Assembly: GCA_016210785.1 (NCBI GenBank)
Contig: JACQTN010000577.1
Location: forward strand, 1 to 6,942
Reading direction: 5' to 3'
Length of the DNA: 6,942 nt
Source: Armatimonadota bacterium
GTDB lineage: Bacteria; Sysuimicrobiota; Sysuimicrobiia; Sysuimicrobiales; JACQTN01
Shown: in pieces, positions 5,774 to 6,942 of the stretch
Layout: every line of letters begins with the position of its first letter
How positions within the stretch are numbered: the stretch's first letter is position 1
Position numbers and translations under genes: made by a program
The notes under the pieces: model-generated
What the model saw: only the letters and a program-made list of their open reading frames with translations
What the model was told of the DNA's origin: nothing
Databases searched by the model: none

Positions 5774-6694
5774 ATGGACGTGGCCATCATGATCGAGGGC
5801 CAGAACGGGCTGACCTGGTCCCGCTGGCAGCGCCTGGCCGCGGCGGTGGAGGACCTGCGGTTCGCCGCGCTGTACCGCTCCGATCACTTCACCAACATGA
5901 ACCCGCCGGACAAGCCGTCGCTGGAGCTGTGGGTCTCTCTCACCTGGCTGGCTGGCCACACGCGGCGCATTCCGTTCGGCCCGCTGGTGACGCCCATGTC
6001 CTTCCGCCATCCCGTGATGACGGCGCGCATGGCGACGGCGGTGGACGACCTTTCCGGCGGCCGGCTGACCCTCGGCGTGGGCGCCGGCTGGCAGCAGCGC
6101 GAGCACACCAGCTACGGCTTCGATCTCCTGGACATGCGCGGACGGTTCGCCAGGCTGGAGGAGGCCCTGCGGATCATCACGCACCTGCTCCAGCGCGATG
6201 ACCCGCTGACCTTCCACGGGACCTATTACCGGCTGCAGGACGCCATGTTGCTGCCGCGGCCGCAGCGGCCGGGCGGCCCGCCGATCCTGATCGGCGGCAA
6301 CGGCCTCCGGCGCACCCTCCCGCTCGCCGCCCGCTTCGCCCGCGAGTGGAACGCGGTCTTCGCGCCACCGGAGAAGTTCGCGGAGTTGAGCGCCTGCCTC
6401 GACGCCCTGGCCCAGAAGCACGGCCGCAATCCCGGCGAGATCCGCCGCTCGCTGATGACCGGATTGGTCTTCGGCCGCGACGACCAGCAGGTGCAACAGA
6501 GGCTGGCGGGGCGCGACGTGGCGCAACTGCGGCAGCGCGGCGTCATGGTGGGGACGCCGTCGCAGGTGGTCGATCAAGTGGGACCGCTGGCGGAGGCCGG
6601 CGTGCAGCGGGTGATGCTGCAGTGGCTGGAACTGGACGACCTGGACGGGCTGGAGTTGCTGGCGCAGACGCTTCTCCCTCAGGTCCCCAGGTAG
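5774..6694 (+). CDS. LLM-class (luciferase-like) flavin-dependent oxidoreductase
   Basis: The protein has 306 residues, typical for bacterial luciferase-like TIM-barrel enzymes that use FMN or coenzyme F420 for monooxygenation or hydride transfer. No signal peptide is present, so it acts in the cytoplasm. Landmarks are an N-terminal strand MDVAIMIEGQNGLTW (1-15), the SDHF near 36-39, FGPLVTPMSFRHPVMTARMA at 68-87, the family signature DLSGGRLTLGVGAGW at 92-106, GFDLLDMRGRFARLEEAL at 115-132, the cofactor-phosphate region PPILIGGNG at 169-177, and GTPSQVVDQVGPLAEAGVQR at 260-279. The overall style resembles F420-dependent members, but cofactor choice cannot be settled by eye. It probably shares a transcript with the LysE exporter upstream. 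Whether the two are functionally linked (for example product export) is only a guess. Confidence 0.92.
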   Translation: MDVAIMIEGQNGLTWSRWQRLAAAVEDLRFAALYRSDHFTNMNPPDKPSLELWVSLTWLAGHTRRIPFGPLVTPMSFRHPVMTARMATAVDDLSGGRLTLGVGAGWQQREHTSYGFDLLDMRGRFARLEEALRIITHLLQRDDPLTFHGTYYRLQDAMLLPRPQRPGGPPILIGGNGLRRTLPLAARFAREWNAVFAPPEKFAELSACLDALAQKHGRNPGEIRRSLMTGLVFGRDDQQVQQRLAGRDVAQLRQRGVMVGTPSQVVDQVGPLAEAGVQRVMLQWLELDDLDGLELLAQTLLPQVPR

Positions 6695-6823
6695 GCGCTT
6701 CGGATCCAATCTTCCCCCGAGAATCGCTCCGGATCATGCGTTTCAAGTCCCTTTGTAGCCCTCGGTGCGTGCCGGCGGAGCACGAGGCGAACCGAAATCG
6801 GGCCCTTGGCGGCACGACGGTAG
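6695..6823. other. Spacer after the oxidoreductase
   Basis: No gene with a ribosome binding site or coding bias is visible. No T-tract terminator follows the oxidoreductase. Base composition moves from GC-rich to AT-rich toward 6820, leading into the promoter region. Confidence 0.5.
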
Positions 6824-6837
6824 AAATGTACGCATTT
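6824..6837. repeat. Inverted repeat upstream of the right-end promoter, possible operator
   Basis: AAATG (6824-6828) and CATTT (6833-6837) are perfect inverted half-sites around TACG, centred about 21 bases before the -35 element. In this GC-rich context an AT-rich dyad at that position suggests a regulator binding site. Which regulator is unknown. Confidence 0.35.
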
Positions 6838-6851
6838 GATACACTTCTGGC

Positions 6852-6880
6852 TTGACAAATGACGAAATTAACACTATTTT
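6852..6880 (+). promoter_or_regulatory. Near-consensus sigma70-type promoter
   Basis: TTGACA (6852-6857) is a perfect -35 element, followed by exactly 17 bases and TATTTT (6875-6880) as the -10. This is by far the best promoter in the window. Transcription should start around 6887-6888, which coincides with the ATG at 6888. The promoter region is AT-rich compared with all its surroundings. Confidence 0.75.
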
Positions 6881-6887
6881 GGACTCA

Positions 6888-6942
6888 ATGAGGAAGAAAA
6901 ATGATACCTATGATAACCTGGACCTGCGCATCGCCGCGGCCC
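6888..6942 (+). CDS. N-terminus of a gene running off the right edge, probably leaderless
   Basis: The ATG at 6888 opens a frame to the window end that reads MRKKNDTYDNLDLRIAAA. After the first six codons third positions are mostly G or C (CTG GAC CTG CGC ATC GCC GCG GCC), as in the neighbouring genes. The start lies 7 bases after the -10 element, so there is no room for a ribosome binding site and the mRNA would be leaderless. The alternative ATG at 6901 has AGGAAG 4 bases upstream, but its frame uses two ATA codons and looks worse. Eighteen residues are too few to name a family. The Lys/Asp-rich start is compatible with many cytoplasmic proteins, including small DNA-binding regulators. Confidence 0.55.
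   Translation, partial: MRKKNDTYDNLDLRIAAA

Noticed and set aside
4925..6709. Minus-strand frame of almost 600 codons opposite LysE and the oxidoreductase
   Set aside because: It is a shadow of two well-recognised plus-strand genes, with low-complexity His/Gln/Arg composition and no start signal.

Overview
The window is GC-rich bacterial DNA with dense, strongly GC3-biased genes. It carries a twin-arginine (Tat) exported protein, an oligopeptide-type ABC substrate-binding protein, an exported cupredoxin, a LysE-type exporter and a luciferase-like flavin monooxygenase. That mix suits a free-living high-GC bacterium (Actinomycetota, Deinococcota, Chloroflexota or one of the high-GC candidate phyla known from metagenomes). 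The sequence alone does not fix the phylum. No rRNA, tRNA, CRISPR array or insertion sequence was seen.

Layout from left to right. (1) 1-151: gene-poor, with an AT-rich extended -10 on the minus strand that could drive a gene running off the left edge. (2) 152-1944, minus strand: a 501-residue Tat-exported protein, preceded 14 bases upstream by a short coding-like frame. (3) 1945-2159: spacer between divergent genes. (4) 2160-2447, plus: a 95-residue protein with a ferredoxin-like pattern and an excellent ribosome binding site. (5) 2448-2843: a graveyard of an oligopeptide ABC transporter operon. The N-terminus of a DppB-type permease is joined directly to the C-terminus of a substrate-binding protein that has itself lost about 33 codons. 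(6) 2844-4379, plus: an intact substrate-binding protein with no permease or ATPase beside it. (7) 4393-4857, minus: a small exported cupredoxin, tail to tail with the binding protein, in which the usual axial Met of the copper site is Ile. (8) 4997-6694, plus: a LysE/RhtB exporter followed by an LLM-class oxidoreductase, probably one transcript. (9) 6695-6942: an AT-rich regulatory patch with a near-consensus sigma70-type promoter placed so that transcription would begin at or next to the ATG of a gene that runs off the right edge.

The genes do not form one obvious pathway. The clearest story is decay of a peptide-transport operon that left an orphan binding protein. The features most worth checking are the composite transporter remnant, the Met-to-Ile change in the cupredoxin, the predicted leaderless promoter at the right end, and the short frames upstream of the Tat protein. 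I see no convincing evidence of a completely new system.
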